DNA from: Pogostemon cablin
Lineage: Eukaryota > Streptophyta > Magnoliopsida > Lamiales > Lamiaceae
Length of the DNA: 64,000 nt
Assembly: GCA_023678885.1 (NCBI GenBank)
Contig: CM042966.1
Span: forward strand, 24,628,028 to 24,692,027
Direction of reading: 5' to 3'
Part shown: positions 22,401 through 35,061 of the stretch, piece after piece
Layout of the letters: each line of letters starts with the position of its first letter
How positions within the stretch are numbered: position 1 is the first letter of the stretch
Notes under the pieces: generated by a model
The model's database searches: none
The model's input: only the letters and a program-made list of their open reading frames with translations
Told to the model about the DNA's origin: nothing
Position numbers and translations under genes: made by a program

Positions 22401-25400
22401 TTTTCATCCATGGGCTCTGTTGCCAATTGAAATAACACTGGCTTTTGTATAATTTGTTAGCAAAATCAGTTGATGTTACCTCATTTTTGCTCCCTTACAT
22501 TTTTTTGTAAACTGTGCTTCAACTTTAAATTTTTATTGATGGAAATGGCCGTAATGTAGCCTGATCAAACATCCTTCAACGGAGTTTAACACTGGCTTTT
22601 GTATAATTTGTTAGCAAAGTCAGTTGATGTTACCTCATTTTGCTTCCTTACATCGTTTTGTAAACTGTGCTTCAACTTTCAATTTTCATTGACCGAAAAA
22701 GGAGGTAATGTAACTCATCCATTACTTATGTTCATGGCTGGATCACTCCCAATGCATGCAAAAGGACTTTTAGACTCACCCTGACAATTCTTTAACTGGT
22801 TATGGAAGAGCATGACAAAAAGGGGAATCTGCGATTAAGATTCTCACTTGATGACATTAATTAACTCAGTGAGGTACCTTATAAATTACTTGTGTGTTTT
22901 ACCCAATGCTAGCATTTCTTGGGACGTGGATGTGTCCTTTGGCTAAATCATGAAAATCCCATGAGCGCTTAAATCTTTTTCCCCTTTCTACTTTTCCGCT
23001 TCTCTTTTGTGGAAGCCTATATTCTAATTCATGCAGTTGCCATTTTTGTTTTGCAGGTTTTGAGTACGAACATTCGAGCTTATATTCAAGCCTTGGAAAA
23101 GTTGCAATTAGATATAGCAACACCCAATGATTTGATTGGCATTGACACCAGAAGCACTAGTCTTTTCTTGAGGGGAAGGGAACCTTTGAAAAACCGATCT
23201 GCTGTTTTTGCTATGGGAGAAAGGATAAATGTTCTCAAGGTGATTATCCTTTACTCCCTCCATCCCAAGATTATGTGCTCGTTTTCCGTTTTCGTCTATC
23301 CCACAATAATATAAACCACCCATAAAAGAAACTACACCTTCAATTCAATAATCTAAAAAAATAAAAATATAATTTATAATTATTTATTACCTAAAATAAT
23401 TATATTATACCTGAAGAGTCAGTAAAGTTAGCCAAAAACAACTTTTTTTTTAACTTCATGCCTATAGTAATGGTGCACATTATCCCTGTTTGAGGGAGTA
23501 TCATTAAATCTTTATCCTAACTATTTATTTCATGCTCAATTGCCATAAAGTAAATTTTATGCTTTACCTTAGTGAGTTGTTTTCTGAACATTGCCATTTT
23601 TATTTTTAGCTCTTTCTTTTCCCCATATTCCTTTCTGTTTTGTTTCTGCCAGTTACAGAATTGAATGTACTCAACATCTTTGGAATCTCATATTTTTTTA
23701 ATTCTTATCAATTAGTGCATGCTTCTCCAGTTATTTTACAATTTTACAATCATGTGAACCTTTAATGCAACCAACTTAATGTAATAATAAGTTGTGGTTG
23801 GAATGAATGCGACAAAAGGTACCAATGGGAGGTTTAACCTATACTTTTATCAATTCATGCTAAAAAAAATAGAATAAAATAAATTAGATGATGCTTTCAA
23901 AGAGAATCCATCAAATCACTTCTAATCTGTATAAAATTCCACCTGTAGTTCATGATCTGGTATGGTTTTGTGCTTATAGTGCCAATTCTTCGCATCATTG
24001 AAAGAAGATGATGTAATATTGTTCTCTCTCTCTCTCTCTCTCTCTCTTTCTCCATATGATTTTTCAATTCTCATTTTTTTTGACAGGAAATTGAGGAGCC
24101 TGCAATGATTCCACATATAGCTGAAGCCAGTTCTAAAAAGTATCCTTATGAAGTCCTTTTCAGGAGCTTGCACAAGCTACTTATGGATACTGCTGCTTCT
24201 GAGTACTATCAGATTCCTTCTTATTGGACATTACTTGCATTTTACTTTGTGCATATGCTATTCCAATATATGATGAGTAAATCTGGTGTCATATTTCAGG
24301 TATCTTTTCTGTGATGAATTTTTTGGAGAACAATCAATATTTTATGACATATTTGCTGGTATATGCAATTATGTCAGTTTTAAGTTTACCAATAGTCATA
24401 TATCTGTGTTAACTAAGAAATTAATCTCCTACAGTCCTATTATGAAGTGAGGTATACCAATGATAATGAAACACTTATTTTACTGATTTATCAGGTCCCT
24501 TCTCAGTGATCGATGAACACCTTAATACGGTTCTTCCAAACTGCTTTGATGCAATTGGTCTGATGCTCATGATTCGTATTATATACCAACACCAGGTAAT
24601 ATGAATTTTTACTTCCATGCATATGAAACTTGAATAAAAACAAGGGTTTATGTTAAGGGTGTGGAAGTTGAAATGTTTATTAAAAAATAAAAACAGAAGA
24701 ATATTAGTTCTTATTTGAAAACAATTATGAATAAAAAAAAGAAAAATCATAACTATAACCACAACATAAGGAGAGGTATAACTGTCCTTTTATAACTCAG
24801 AAAAGAGAAAACCAATTCCCACACTGTCAAGACAAGTTAATCTTACATATTTTATCTGAACATGGGGTTTAGTGCTCTATTTATTAAATCATAAAGTATT
24901 TTGTGCAATTTTCAAATTATGAGGGGATTTCGTGCTATATTTTATGACCATAGAGGAATTTGGCTCAATTTAGATTGAATCATGTTTCTGAGTTCGTTTT
25001 TGAATGAATTATTTTAACAGTATAATGTTAATAGGGCTGAGTCTTCAAGCATTCTCTCTGTAATTCCTGTGGTAGTAATTAATTAAAATTTCGTCCTCAT
25101 ATCCTCTTTGGTACTTCATAAAATGAACATGTTGAAAATATTTTTCTTAAGTGTATTTTCCCCTTCCCACCATGGCTAATTTCTTGTAATGGTCATGCCT
25201 CTAATCATTTAACTCTTGAGAACAATAATATTTTATTTTCCATGATTGGGCTGATATCATTTTAGTTTATATATCAAGAGTGCCATTATATCTACTCTTA
25301 AGTATCCACATCTTCAATTTCTGTACCTTCGACTTGTTACTGTAGCTGTGGAAACTTTTGCTGTTCTAAACAAATCTTATAAGACAGCAAAATACCAACT

Positions 25401-27798
25401 TTTTATCCTTAACATTATGTATGCAAGCATTGCTTGATAAATTTTTTTCTCTACTTGGGTTCAAATTTATTTTGTTGCTAATGTATTTTCATTTTTAGCT
25501 TATCATGTCGCGGAGGAGAATACCATGTCTAGATTCATACTTGGATAAGGTATTGTAATCAATTTCTTAAGTAAAATGTGCCATGACAATCACATGATGA
25601 AATATTACTGCATCATGTCCTTGCATCAACCTTTTTTGTACTTGCACAGAACCCAGGAGGGTTTGCAGTTTCCTTTTTAGATTTTTTCATTAGGTTACCA
25701 CTTCAATTTGGCCTCATGAGTATTCTGGTGATAAAACAATATGGGCATGGGTTGCGTTTGGTGATAGCTTCAACCTTGTAAAGCTATATGGTCTACCATC
25801 TCTTACTAATTGGCTGCAATTTGCTCAAACTTTCTCCTATCGCACTTATCAGAGAATGGTGATTGAAGTAGTAGCATTCAATTCAATTCCTCTACAAAAG
25901 CCAAAACAGCATTATTTAATAAATAAATAAATTATGCTTAGACAACTCGGGTTTAGTCATATGACAAAACTTCAATACAGTCATCAGGCTGGTTTGAGCT
26001 GAGTTACTATCATAATTTTAAATTTACTCAAGTCAGTGGTAGTTAAAGTTAGTAAAAGAAAATCCAGAGTCTCTTTACGTTATAGGTATGCCCTCAAAAT
26101 ATAAATTTAACTGTATAATGTAATTATTATTATCTAACCTCCCTTAAATTAGTCGGTCTATATATCGGATAATGGTGCAATGAAAAAAAGAATGTATATG
26201 TAATTATATTATCTGTATATGCTTGTTAGATTTTTGTTAAAGTTTTATGCTTTAAGATGTGTTATTTTGGTGCCTAACATTGTGAATTCATTTGGTCTAA
26301 TCAATCAACTCATTCGTAATGATACAAGCAGGTCAATATTTCTTTATGGCCACGGTTTAAGATGGTTTTTGATATGCACCTCAACAGCCTACGAAATGCC
26401 AGTGTTCAGACCTTGTGGGAAGATGATGTACATCCACATTATGTCATGAGACGCTATGCAGAATTCACGGCTTCTCTAATTCAACTTAATGTTGATTATG
26501 GAGATGGTCAGGTTATATGACATATCCGACCTTAACTTTGCAATCAATGTAGATGGTTGCATTGAGAACTAGACTTACAACTTCATTCTCATATTCTTTA
26601 TATATTGGCTAAATTTTCCAGATTGAACTCAACTTGGAAAGACTGAGAATGGCTATAGATGATTTGCTTGTCAAACTTGCCAAATTGTTCCAGAAACCAA
26701 AGTCACAGACTATCTTTTTGATTAATAACTATGACATGACAATTGCTGTGTTGAAGGTAAACTATTATTCATCCAATAACTGCAGTTGTATCCACGTGTT
26801 TTAGCAGATTAATTTTTGCTAGATGTTAGACTAAATTCAAGGTAAATGCACAGCTATGCTGGATTTCTTGTAAATTAAAGAAATAATTAATTTCAGGAAG
26901 CTGGTCCTGAGGGGGGGAAAATTCAAATGCACTTTGAGGAGTTGCTGAAGAGCAATACAGCTCTTTATGTGGTAATTAGACTTGATATCTTGTTAAGCCT
27001 TTTTGAACGATTAATGTCAATACTTGTCATTTTACAGTTCTGTAGTTTCAGTAGAATACTTCACTGACCTTTTAAGAGAAATGCTTGTGATTTTGTGGGT
27101 GTCAGCCCATATAATTGGATGAGCATGTCTTCAAAATATCTGAGGTAGACTAAAATGGTTTCAAAATCTTGTACTAGTCTTTAGATTTAATATATTGAGA
27201 CCTCCTTTTTCTACATGAAAGTGTGGCTAATTTGTTGTAATGTAAAGCCCTATTTACATGGTTAATGTTTATTTAGATTATTAAGGTATACATGAATGTC
27301 ATTAGGTAAATATTATTTATTTTGGGTGATGGAAATTGTGATGCAGGAGGAACTACTTATGGAACACTTCAGCGACCTAATCAAGTTTGTAAAGACTAGA
27401 GCCGGTATGTGTGGCTATATATTTTTAAATTTCAATCTTACAATTATTTGTTTTTTGTTTATATTAAACAACATTTGAACCTTGTTTTGTTAGCTGAGGA
27501 CCCAATCTCCGGTTCGGAGCGCCCAATTACTGTGAAAGAAGTTGAGCCTATTGTGAAGGATTTTGGCAGCAGATGGAAAGCTGCAATAGAGCTGATACAC
27601 AATGATGTCATCACATCATTTAGCAACTTTTTATGTGGTATGGAAATTCTGAGAGCTGCATTGACTCAGCTGTTGCTATACTACACAAGGCTTTCAGATT
27701 GCATGAAGAAAATTGTTGGTGGATCTGCTTTGAACAAAGATTTGGTTTCCATTTCTGCAATAATGTATGAAATCAAAAAATATTCTAGAACATTTTAA
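16440..27798 (+). CDS. VPS52: Vacuolar protein sorting-associated protein 52 (POK-like)
   Basis: Subunit of the GARP and EARP tethering complexes (with VPS51, VPS53 and VPS54 or VPS50), which capture endosome-derived vesicles at the Golgi; the Arabidopsis orthologue POK/VPS52 is needed for pollen tube growth. Coding exons: 16440-16448, 16566-16648, 16765-16822, 16921-17016, 17331-17432, 17829-17912, 18597-18677, 20081-20224, 21010-21101, 22121-22202, 23057-23239, 24087-24202, 24300-24358, 24495-24595, 25499-25549, 26332-26511, 26622-26756, 26897-26971, 27347-27404, 27494-27798. All borders are GT-AG and the frame is continuous, giving 697 residues (about 707 in Arabidopsis). The first coding exon holds only three codons. 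An N-terminal coiled-coil part (to about residue 220) is followed by the conserved Vps52/Sac2 region with LIMSRRRIPCLDSYLDK, LINNYDMTIAVLKEAGPEGG and the C-terminal SIMYEIKKYSRTF. No disabling change was found. Introns carry two Stowaway MITEs. Confidence 0.97.
19199..19433. mobile_element. Stowaway MITE in a VPS52 intron
   Basis: It runs from ctacctccgtcc to the right end cgggacataggag, with TA on each side, about 235 bp, in the intron between exons 7 and 8. Internal phrases (gtgggtcccacaccactaatacaac) match the other copies. Confidence 0.85.
22436..22712. repeat. Intronic duplication of about 125 bp in VPS52
   Basis: cactggcttttgtataattt...gtgcttcaactt appears at about 22,436 and again at about 22,590, separated by about 30 bp. 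The copies show several point differences. It lies in the intron between exons 10 and 11. Confidence 0.85.
23254..23498. mobile_element. Stowaway MITE in a VPS52 intron
   Basis: The left end ctccctccatccc and right end gtttgagggag are flanked by TA. It begins only 14 bp after the donor of exon 11. The interior is AT-rich and lacks coding content. Confidence 0.8.
24023..24050. repeat. CT microsatellite in a VPS52 intron
   Basis: A (CT)n run lies 36 bp before the acceptor of exon 12, where it adds to the polypyrimidine-rich region. Confidence 0.85.
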
Positions 27799-27996
27799 TG
27801 AATTTTAGCAAATGAGATGTCAATGGACTGAGATATTATTTTTCTACGTTATCGACCGTGTTTTCGTCCTTAATTAGATCAGGAGTTACTGCGGTGTATG
27901 TTAATATATGTGCATACGAGTCGCATGATATGTTTACTTTCAAATTTAGTGGTGTAATTTTAAATTGTAGTATAAATTTTTTACTCATATAATTTT

Positions 27997-28812
27997 AGGG
28001 GTGCTATTTGTACTTTCAAATTTACTAACTTAATTGATTGAATCATTTCAAATTCAATTGATTTGAAAATGAGTGGATTTTAAATTTCTTGGATTTCAAA
28101 TCAATTCTTTTGATTTTCACTTTTTAAATGAATTATGAAATTTTGAAAGGATTTTAAATTCCTAATTCAAAAATTATTTTTAAAATAGAATTTTATATGT
28201 GATAAACAAAAATAATAAAATTTATTATATTAAATTAAATATTAAAATCTAAAATTTTATTTAAAAAAATTCGAGTGAGGGTGGGAGAGGGGGTGGGTAT
28301 GGTGGGATAGATTGAATACTAATATTTTTATTATTTAAATATTAAAATCTAAATTATTTTTTTTTAAAAAAAATTGGGGTGGTGTTTTTTTTTTTTTGAG
28401 GTGGGGTGGGTGGAGTAGATTGGGTAGTAATATTTTTATTATTTAAATATTAAAGTTTAAAATTTAAAAAAAAAATTGGAGAGTGGTTGGGTGGATAGGG
28501 GTAGGCTGGATGGTTGGGTTTAAAATTTAAAAAGTATATATAAATATATATATATATTTTTTAATTAATTTATTAATTTTATATACTATTTTTATATATT
28601 AATATATTAATTATACAATGGAAGGATTTCAAATGGCACGGTTTGAGTAAGGGTTTGAAATCCATCCAAAAATAACTAAAAAAATTTTCAAAATCAAATC
28701 TATATTTTGAAATCTATTGATTTAAAATTTTGGATTTATAAATTCATTGATTTCAAGTTGTACAGGGTTTTATAAATCACTCTTTAAATCCTTACATCCA
28801 AACACACCCTTA
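27997..28812. mobile_element. Possible inverted-repeat MITE-like element
   Basis: The left edge aggggtgctatttgta and the reverse complement of the right edge (agggtgtgtttggatgta) match imperfectly. The adjoining caaattcaattgattt-type text is also mirrored in the right arm. The centre holds three units of about 115 bp (next feature). TTA flanks both sides, which could be a 3-bp duplication as in PIF/Harbinger elements. Tentative. Confidence 0.45.
28235..28530. repeat. Tandem repeat of about 115 bp, about three copies
   Basis: Units contain attatttaaatattaaa(a/g)t(c/t)ta, a T- or A-run, then a G-rich phrase such as ggtggggtgggtgga and agattg(g/a)gtagtaata. G-rich blocks alternate with AT-rich blocks. 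It lies inside the inverted-repeat element. Confidence 0.7.
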
Positions 28813-29957
28813 ATTTATAAATTTAAAATATGTTTATGTGAGAAGACGTAAATACCCTTATATAAATAATAAATAAAATTAATTATGACAAATTGTTGTA
28901 CAGACTCTAATTAAATTTCTAAATGCATCTCAATTAAATCTATAAACGCACCATATTGTTATAATTAATAAACCACGATAAACTTTAAACCATATGAATT
29001 CTGTATTAGAAATTTAGAATGATAATCATTTGGAACAAGCAAAAGTAATGAATAATGATTATATACTTATTTAGTCATCTATTTCTTCTTTCTTTGTTGC
29101 TTTAGAGGCTGAAATCTCTATTTTTTTGTTCATGTTTTGGTAGGATTCATTTACAGATTGTACATTGCCTTTCTGATATCATAAGATTGCCCGTTTTCAA
29201 TAATATTATAAAATTTATCAATAATCTCATTGAATAAAGTGACTGGAACTTGAGCTCCCTAAAAAATTAAAAGGCGTAATACGATAAAATTAAATGATTT
29301 ACAACCTTTTTTGATTTGAAGCTCTAATAAGGAGATATTATAGAAGCATATATATCTATTTTTTAAAATTCTAGGCATTATGATTCTTAGAAACTTTTAT
29401 TGTTAAATTGATGAACAATAGAAACAATAATATGTGTTATAACATTAGCTTTATCTTGTAATTTCATAATTGATAAACAAATTTTAAAAATATAAAGAAT
29501 ATAAGGTCAATTAAGATTAACCTCAAAGTTTCATTTTTTCAACTCTCTTTATGAAGATTCACCTCTTTAATAAGTTTCTCCTCCATATCTAAATCACCTT
29601 TAAAAAGAATTAAAAAATCAGATGATGCATATATAGATAGTGAAATCATTTTAATCTGTTTGTATGGGGATATATATACCTTTCAACTCTTCAGATAATG
29701 GCATGCCTTTTGAGTTCTCTATCATTTGATAGCTTACTGTTGTCTTCTCCCATCGATTCAAAGGTACTCGTTTAGTTTTCTTTGATATATCTAACTTGCT
29801 TTAGCAATATATATATATATATATAACCACATAAAGTCAACCAATGTTTTCCCGCTTAAAATCTTGGTCAACATCTCTCTATTATATCTCATCAATTACT
29901 CGATTCTCTTCAATTTCTCCTCAATTTCTCCTATCCTAATTATATTGATTTTCCTTT
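28813..29957. other. AT-rich intergenic stretch
   Basis: No gene is visible. A short (TA)n run at about 29,806-29,825 is followed by text (cataaagtcaacc, cccgcttaaaatcttgg) that recurs after the larger TA run at 30,458. Confidence 0.45.
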
Positions 29958-30005
29958 TTAATGTATGATTTAAATATAGGAATAATGTTAGAACAACTAA
30001 AGAGA

Positions 30006-30372
30006 TTTTTAATTTATGATTTAAATATAGAAATATTATTAAACAACTAAAGAGATTTTAGGCATCGGTTCTTTGATTTCACGCTCTACCGATTTACAAA
30101 TTTACGAATTAAATTGATGTATCAATTAATTTCTTTCTTTTTTTGATTTCTTTGATTTACCGATGTATATTTTTCATTATTTAGGTATAATGTATGATTT
30201 AAATATAGAAATAATGTTAGGACAACTAAAGAGATTTTAGGCATCGGTTTTTTGATTTCACGCTCTTCCAATTTATAAATTTACGGATTAAATTAAATTG
30301 AGGTATCAATTAATTTCTTTCTTTGATTTCTTTAATTTACCGATATATTTTTCATTATTTTGGTGTAATGTA

Positions 30373-30375
<3 letters not shown>
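30006..30375. repeat. Tandem duplication of about 182 bp
   Basis: tatgatttaaatatagaaat, then aactaaagagattttaggca, then tcggttytttgatttcacgct recurs from 30,006 and 30,188, with a partial third copy starting at about 29,958. The last copy runs into the TA microsatellite. Confidence 0.8.

Positions 30376-30457
<82 letters not shown>
30376..30457. repeat. TA microsatellite, about 82 bp
   Basis: A pure (AT)n run of about 41 units. The open frame across it, a run of Tyr-Ile pairs, is an artefact. Confidence 0.95.
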
Positions 30458-30461
<4 letters not shown>

Positions 30462-30912
30462 CACCTAAAGTCAATTTTTTTTCCGCTCAAAATTTTGGAT
30501 CAAAATCTCTCTTCAATTTCTCATCTCATCTCAATTTCTCACCACTAATTTTATTCTTATTTCCTTAAATAAATACATTTAGGTGCTTTACTATAAAAAT
30601 TTTAATACTTATTTTTTTAAATCTCTCTTCAATTTCACACATTTTTTAAATTTGGGTTGTATTTAAAAATAAGGTTAAGTAATTAAGACATTGTTTGAGA
30701 TTGTTTATAACATATGATTACATAATGAAATATAAATATTAATAAAAATTTTAAAATTGTTGATATTTATAATTACATTAATGTACTATTATACATGAAA
30801 AACGAATAAGGTTCGTTTAACGTCGATTCAACTAAAAACTATTTAATTTATACATATAAAGAACTAAACTAAATATACATACTATCACAATATAAAACCT
30901 CATGCATATGTA

Positions 30913-31184
30913 TTTCTTTCGTCTCATTTTAATAGTTATATTTACCTTTTGCACGGGTTGCTTTTTTTTTCATGGTGATTAAGAAATTTAGTATTTTAAT
31001 ATGCATTGAAGTGAGATAAATAATATTTTAATGTATAGTGGATGTTTGTATTAATGTGGCAGATGAGTCCCATTGAGATATTTTAATTATTTAATTGTGT
31101 GGGTCTCATACAAAAAAAATGTAACCTTTAGAATAAAACATTCAATTCAAAAATATGTAATTATTAGAATGGGATGGAGGAAAT
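30913..31184. mobile_element. Degenerate Stowaway-like MITE
   Basis: tttctttcgtctcattttaat on the left and aatgggatggaggaaa on the right are imperfect inverted repeats with the family's interior phrases (ttgcacggg, gatgagtcccat, gtgtgggtctcata). The ends are more mutated than in other copies. Confidence 0.55.
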
Positions 31185-31211
31185 ACCTAATTATATGTGT
31201 TTATTTGTACA

Positions 31212-31214
<3 letters not shown>

Positions 31215-31259
<45 letters not shown>
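31215..31259. repeat. TA microsatellite
   Basis: A pure (AT)n run of about 45 bp lies about 110 bp left of the CACTA element. Confidence 0.9.
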
Positions 31260-31262
<3 letters not shown>

Positions 31263-32279
31263 CATGCAACGCACGAGTTAAAATGCTTGTTCAAAGGTGA
31301 GCAAATAAAGCATAATGTGTTCCTATTTATAAATAAAAGAGTTATTTAATATTCCATCACTACAACAAAAAAACATTAAAACACCAGTAAACAGACTACA
31401 TTGATAAGAAATATGTGTTGTCCTATACTTTATATATGATGTCTTAAATATATATTTTGTCTTAAATTTTTTTGCACGCACAAAGACAACACATATTGAC
31501 TGGTGCTTTCTTAATGTGATGTCATATATGTAATTTTTAAAGATAATTTATTATAAGACTACATATATGACAATATATGTTGTCCTAAATTTTTTTACAC
31601 ACAAAGACAACATATATGACAATATATGTTGTCTTAATTTGTTGTAATGATTTTTTTTCATAAATAAACAACAAACTATATGCAATATATGTTGTGTGTA
31701 ACATACTATATTTTCTAATTAATTTATTTTGAGACAATATATATAATTTGAATATGCTATTACTCATAAATTTGTGATTTTTTTAAAATTAATTAAACAT
31801 TAAATATATAAAAATAAAATCTTTAATTTTAATTAAATACTATAAAATAAATTTTAAAAAATTATAAAATTAAAGATTTAAATTTCCAAATATTTTTATA
31901 AAAAAAAAACTATACTCTACTTGATGAGAAATTTATTGAGACTAATATTATTTAATTTCATTATTTTTAAAACTTTTTTATTTAAATATTATTAATTAAA
32001 TTTATTAATAATAATAAATTAAAAGTATTAAGAAAATTTATAAAATTAAAACTTTTTCCTTAATTAAGCACTTAAACTTAATATATTTTTTATTCATATG
32101 ATTAAATACTTTGAATAATTTATAAAAATAAAGTATGATTCATATTTAAATTAATAATAAAAATTTTAATGAAATTATTTTCTGTTAAATAAAATAATTA
32201 ATTTTTTTTTTTTAAATTTAAAAGAGGAATCGTTTATTTTCCCAAATAATACAGCCTTTCTTTTTCCCTTGTAATTAGA

Positions 32280-32800
32280 GTATCCTGTTCACCGTGAAAA
32301 ACTTCTAATTGTTGACACTAAACCCTAAATTCCTCTTCTTCGTTGACAATCGCCGTCTCAGAATAACGATTTTGGGGCTTTTGCCCTAGCCGAACCATAT
32401 TCGACGGCAACAGGAATACAGTCGCATTTCTAATCGCTGCTCATTGTTATGTTTGTGAATTCAGAGTAAATACTATCAATGAGGAGCGGATCCAGCGGCG
32501 ACACACGCGATTTTAGTAGGGCTCGGCATTTGGGCTAAGCGGTTTGCGGCACATTGCGAGGCTGATGGCATTTTTCGGCGATAGACGGTGAGCGGACGTG
32601 GCTCGGTTGAGCGAAGGTCGTGTCTCCGGCGGCACTTTCAGCGATGGACAAGCACGGCAGCGAGAGCTGCGACATCCAAGCTCAGTTGAACGGCAGTCGC
32701 CACGATTCGGGCAATGATCTGGCTGACGGCGAACCAGATCTGGCGTTGGCTCGAACAGTTGCGAGGGAGAGAGGAAATTCTTTTTTGTTGGGATGAAGAT
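32280..32800 (+). other. GC-richer segment inside the CACTA element
   Basis: It stands out from the AT-rich surroundings and contains aaaccctaaattcctcttc, typical of a plant 5' leader, then a CGG-rich stretch. A 50-codon frame from 32,644 is not recognised. It may be a captured leader or promoter-proximal sequence of NOP53 or another gene. Confidence 0.4.
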
Positions 32801-32892
32801 TTGCGACTATCATGAGAGAGACACAACAGACCTTCACCGGCCACGTCTGTTATCTCGACCTCACCGCATTCTCTATCGGGAACTTGGAAGAC

Positions 32893-33091
32893 ATGGAAAA
32901 GCGATCGAAGAACTCGAGGAAAGGAAAGAAGGCATGGAAGAACTCGAGGAAAGGAAAGAAGGCATGGAGGGCTAATATAAGCACTGAAGACATTGAGGAT
33001 TACTACGAGAAAACCACGAAAGATGCGCTTTCCGGCGGTTCTTTGGCCGACGTCCCTGGTGATTCATTGTTTTTCGTTGATAACTCCAGAG
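32893..33091 (+). pseudogene. NOP53: Captured first exon of NOP53 (GLTSCR2 homologue)
   Basis: From ATG 32,893 the frame gives a basic start, then SRKGKKAWRANISTEDIEDY, then SGGSLADVPGDSLFFVD. This is the N-terminus of plant NOP53, a nucleolar 60S ribosome-assembly factor. A 30-bp direct duplication (32,911-32,940 and 32,941-32,970) repeats NSRKGKKAW in frame. The exon ends near a GT donor at about 33,091. Upstream of the ATG a further in-frame extension (from 32,812) is probably leader sequence. Confidence 0.85.
32911..32970 (+). repeat. 30-bp in-frame duplication in the NOP53 piece
   Basis: Two copies of a 30-bp unit starting aactcgaggaaagg differ by one base near the end (gaag against gagg). 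Each encodes NSRKGKKAW plus Lys or Arg. Confidence 0.95.
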
Positions 33092-33425
33092 GTAAACTTA
33101 CATACCCTTGATTTGGACAATTCAATGCGAGATTCAGTACATTGAGAACCATTATTGATTACAACCTTATGTTCATGCTGGTAAATTTCACAATTTAAGT
33201 TAATGTTTGATTTTGATTAGGGACGCATCGTGTAACTTGTGTTTGAGCTCTCTTTTGTGATTTATAATTTGAACTTCAATTTTGGTTGGTAGATGTACAA
33301 TCCTATAAGAAAGATCATAAAGAATGTTTTAATATTGTTGGTCGGTCATATTATTTAAATTTATGTTGTATGTTATGCATCTTAAGAATGAAAATGTTAA
33401 TTGAAGATCCTCTATGTTTTCTTAT

Positions 33426-33505
33426 GGACTGTCAACCTTACTGTCAAGCGAAAGATTGAGAAAAGCAGAGAAAAATTACTACGATGTGATAGTCTATTGC
33501 AGAGA
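33426..33505 (+). pseudogene. NOP53: Captured second exon of NOP53
   Basis: The frame reads NLTVKRKIEKSREKLLRC, then DSLLQRN, which follows the first exon in NOP53 proteins. It lies in the correct order about 335 bp downstream. The rest of NOP53 is absent. Confidence 0.8.
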
Positions 33506-33542
33506 AATACTTACATCTTAATCTCCATTGCTATGAATTGAC

Positions 33543-33625
33543 AGCTGGGAATGGGCAGCGCCGTCAAAACGCTGTGTAGCCAAACGATTGATCGAGGTTT
33601 TGAGCGTAGTGGAGTAGTAGGGTAA
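33543..33625 (+). pseudogene. Captured MATE transporter piece, N-terminal part
   Basis: The frame reads LGMGSAVKTLCSQTIDRGFE, then RSGVVG and a stop. MATE/DTX transporters have GMGSALETLCGQA followed by a QRS-type motif here. The text is diverged and shortened between these motifs. The piece agrees in order with two later MATE pieces. Confidence 0.55.
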
Positions 33626-34341
33626 ACAAACCACCTATCTCTCTCTCCAAACTCATTAAGCTCGTGAAGGGTAATTAATAGTTTCAACGATGTGTAAATT
33701 TTTCGTTTATACTTGTTTAATATATTAAGTTAATAGCCTTCTCTTTTATATGCTGGAAATTAACTATCCTGATTATGTTGGGAAGTATGTTATTAATTAG
33801 AGAAAGTTTTGGAAGTTCAATTGGATGAATTAAAAATATTTTGTGTAATGCCTTATCTCCTTTCTAGATAATGAGCTGACGGAGAAACAACAACGGACAT
33901 CTACTGCTCAAGCTCAGGAAACAGAGATTGCCAACCAACTCTCACTTTGATGTTAGCCTTGAACTATATTTTTAGTTGGTAATTTTTTTATTTTTTTTAA
34001 TATTTTGGAATACTTGATCTTTAGATCAGGATTTATTTTTATTACAAGCACCAGTTTTGAATTGAAGGGCCTTGAATTTCTTGGATAATTGTGTTCTTAT
34101 ATGCCTACAATGAGACATCAATATGCCTTCTCCAAAGAGTTTGATGTATGTATGTGTGTTTTCCTTGTATTCACTGATACAAGTGTAAGTGTTTTGGTTC
34201 CAATTTCACAACGATTATCATCACAGTTGCTTGTGTAGCTTTTTGCTAGGAACTAGGTTGCCATACTCATTATTTATGTCCAGATTGAGCTTGTACATGT
34301 CTTCCATTCTGAAATACTCATTTTTTAAATATAAATTGCAG

Positions 34342-34478
34342 TTTTTCCCCAAAACCGAGAAGTATGTCTCATTATTTATGGGAGGTGATGAGGCAGATTG
34401 TAGAGAAAAGAAACAATTTGCGTAAACAAATTAAGGCTAATCTGATTGCTGATGCAGCAAGTGGAAAGGAGTTGGAAG
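34342..34478 (+). pseudogene. EFG1: Captured exon of rRNA-processing protein EFG1
   Basis: After an acceptor (attgcag, 34,341) the frame gives FFPKTEKYVSLFMGGDEAD. It then shifts frame near 34,400 to VEKRNNLRKQIKANLIADAA and SGKELE, ending before GT at 34,479. Plant EFG1, a nucleolar factor of 18S rRNA maturation, has FFPKTEKYVSLFTGG and RNKLREQIKANL in this order. The shift corresponds to about two missing bases. Confidence 0.8.
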
Positions 34479-35061
34479 GTACAAATCAAAATATGAGCTG
34501 ACGGATAAATCTTATCTCCTTTCTAGATAATGAATTTTGATGTGTTCTAGTTGACATATTTGAGCATGTTATGCCTGAATTTAAACTCATAATGAGAAAA
34601 CTGATTGGCTGCTTTCACCAAAATATCAGAGAGCATTGCCGGTCGTTGTTAGGTGGTTATGGCCTCCAATGGCTTGCCATTCATCACATCATCTCTCTAC
34701 CTTATTTTCTGGTTGTCTCTTCTCTCTAATCAATAATTTTATCACCTTAACTATGACTGGGTGTATTGTTTTCATATTCTTGCAACATCTTTCTTTCCAC
34801 TAAAGCAGTTTGATGTTGCCATTTCTTGGTCATCCACAATCACATGTTTCATGCTAAGACCCACCTTTTCAACAGTTTGTTATACGCTATTTCTTATGCT
34901 AACTCTACCAATACAATCTATAACTATTGTTATATGCCTGGATATTATTGCATTTCCGGTGACAAAGCTTCTTTAAGTAGACTTGATGGTAACTGTCTAT
35001 GAGTAAACCCATAGCTCAAGTTTGTCATAAACTTCTTGCAATTGTAATCTATATACTTTTA

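Noticed and set aside
24105..24314. Open frame continuing exon 12 of VPS52 through the following intron
   Set aside because: Splicing at GA|GTACTA to the acceptor at 24,299 restores the conserved EYLFCDEFFGEQ stretch; read-through gives hydrophobic sequence unlike the family.
30323..30568. Open frame with Tyr-Ile repeats
   Set aside because: It is a translation of a TA microsatellite.
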